In this document: piece after piece, positions 29,685 through 30,214 of the stretch
Position numbering within the stretch: the stretch's first letter is position 1
How the letters are laid out: every line of letters starts with the position of its first letter
Assembly (NCBI GenBank): GCA_035298385.1
Contig: DATGYC010000255.1
Span: 1-30,214, forward strand
Direction: 5' to 3'
Length of the DNA stretch: 30,214 nt
From: DATGYC01 sp035298385
GTDB lineage: Bacteria; Bacillota; Sulfobacillia; Symbiobacteriales; Symbiobacteriaceae
Position numbers and translations under genes: made by a program
Notes under the pieces: model-generated
Database searches by the model: none
What the model saw: only the letters and a program-made list of their open reading frames with translations
What the model was told of the DNA's origin: nothing

Positions 29685-30214
29685 ATGAAGAACATCCTTG
29701 AAGTACAGAACCTGCAAGTGCAGTTCAAGACTCGGGCGGGGATCGTCAAGGCGGTTGATGATGTCTCCTTCAACGTGGGTGAGGGTGAGATCGTCGCCAT
29801 CGTGGGTGAGTCCGGCTGCGGTAAGTCTGTGACGTCTCTCGCCGTCATGGGGCTGATCGGGGCGCCCGGCAAGATCGCTGGCGGCGTGATCAAGTTCGAC
29901 GACCAGGACCTGCTCAAGAAGTCCGAGGCGGAGATGCGTAAGGTCCGCGGCCGTAAGATCGCGATGATCTTCCAAGATCCGATGACCTCGCTCAACCCGG
30001 TCATCACGATCGGCGAGCAGATCATGGAGCAGATCCGCTACCACTTGGGCTACGAGGGGAAGAAGGCGAAGGACCGCGCGGCCGAGCTACTCGGTCTGGT
30101 CGGCATTTCGAACCCGGAGGATCGACTGAAGCAGTACCCGCACGAGTTCTCGGGCGGCATGCGGCAGCGCGTCATGATCGCCATGGCGCTCGCCTGCGAC
30201 CCGAAGCTCCTGAT
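29685..30214 (+). CDS. oppD: Oligopeptide ABC transporter ATP-binding protein OppD, N-terminal part (cut by window edge)
   Basis: The frame from ATG 29685 (TAGGAGG at 29671-29677) is open for 176 codons to the window end. It reads MKNILEVQNLQVQFKTRAG, Walker A GESGCGKS, Q-loop MIFQDPMTSLNPV, and signature FSGGMRQRVMIAMAL. FSGGMRQR is typical of OppD/DppD ATPases. Walker B begins at the edge (CDPKLL). It powers the OppBC channel from the cytosol. A second ATPase (OppF) would be expected just beyond the window. Confidence 0.96.
   Translation, partial: MKNILEVQNLQVQFKTRAGIVKAVDDVSFNVGEGEIVAIVGESGCGKSVTSLAVMGLIGAPGKIAGGVIKFDDQDLLKKSEAEMRKVRGRKIAMIFQDPMTSLNPVITIGEQIMEQIRYHLGYEGKKAKDRAAELLGLVGISNPEDRLKQYPHEFSGGMRQRVMIAMALACDPKLL

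Noticed and set aside
1..30214. High frequency of GATC as a signal of its own
   Set aside because: It follows from the preferred ATC isoleucine codon and GAT/CGG-type codon junctions; I did not count it and see no placement pattern.
1..30214. CRISPR arrays, tRNA/rRNA genes, insertion sequences, attachment sites
   Set aside because: Looked for and not seen: no regularly spaced repeats, no cloverleaf-like units, no transposase or integrase reading frame.

Overview
The window is about 30 kb of GC-rich bacterial DNA. It is densely coding, with strong AGGAGG-type ribosome binding sites, frequent GTG starts (one TTG), stem-loop terminators, a class I preQ1 riboswitch and a Gmad2-domain protein. 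Together these point to a high-GC Gram-positive of the Firmicutes type, perhaps Symbiobacterium-like. That placement is inference; no rRNA or tRNA gene was seen.

Layout. 1-332: start of a Cof-type HAD phosphatase (minus strand). 510-3263: a co-oriented run of OsmC-type peroxidase, NarL-type sensor kinase, response regulator and the flavin prenyltransferase UbiX. 3265-4338: a small unknown gene and a methyltransferase. 4444-6305: a MacB-type ABC ATPase and permease. 6404-8897: an acyl-CoA dehydrogenase and a membrane glycosyltransferase. 8950-10536: a secreted lipase. 10667-13353: a two-gene unit of a STAND (NLR-like) NTPase with a membrane span and outside Ig-like/CARDB domains, followed by a small protein that carries the same N-terminal motif. 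13507-14568: a flavin-binding split-barrel protein and a 2[4Fe-4S] ferredoxin, divergently transcribed. 14638-19238: a membrane-anchored unknown, a DinB-fold protein lacking the metal histidines, a 3-hydroxyisobutyrate dehydrogenase relative, a Mug glycosylase, a Gmad2 protein with a membrane partner, and a SHOCT-like small protein. 19335-20117: an aminoglycoside adenylyltransferase-like gene.

20299-25151 is the second highlight: promoter, class I preQ1 riboswitch with terminator, queD, queE, then with almost no gaps a LuxE-type acyl-protein synthetase, a LuxC-type acyl reductase and a class III aminotransferase, closed by a strong terminator. The three last genes could turn a carboxylic acid into an aldehyde and then an amine, apparently on a transcript gated by a queuosine precursor. 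25204-25746 holds two paralogous HTH proteins, and 26004 to the right edge an oligopeptide ABC transporter (oppABCD, the last gene cut).

Most interesting: the STAND/effector pair sharing an INAPVTTG block, and the preQ1-switched que-lux-aminotransferase operon. A genome-style trait is the repeated use of GGGCGCCC as the core of terminator stems.
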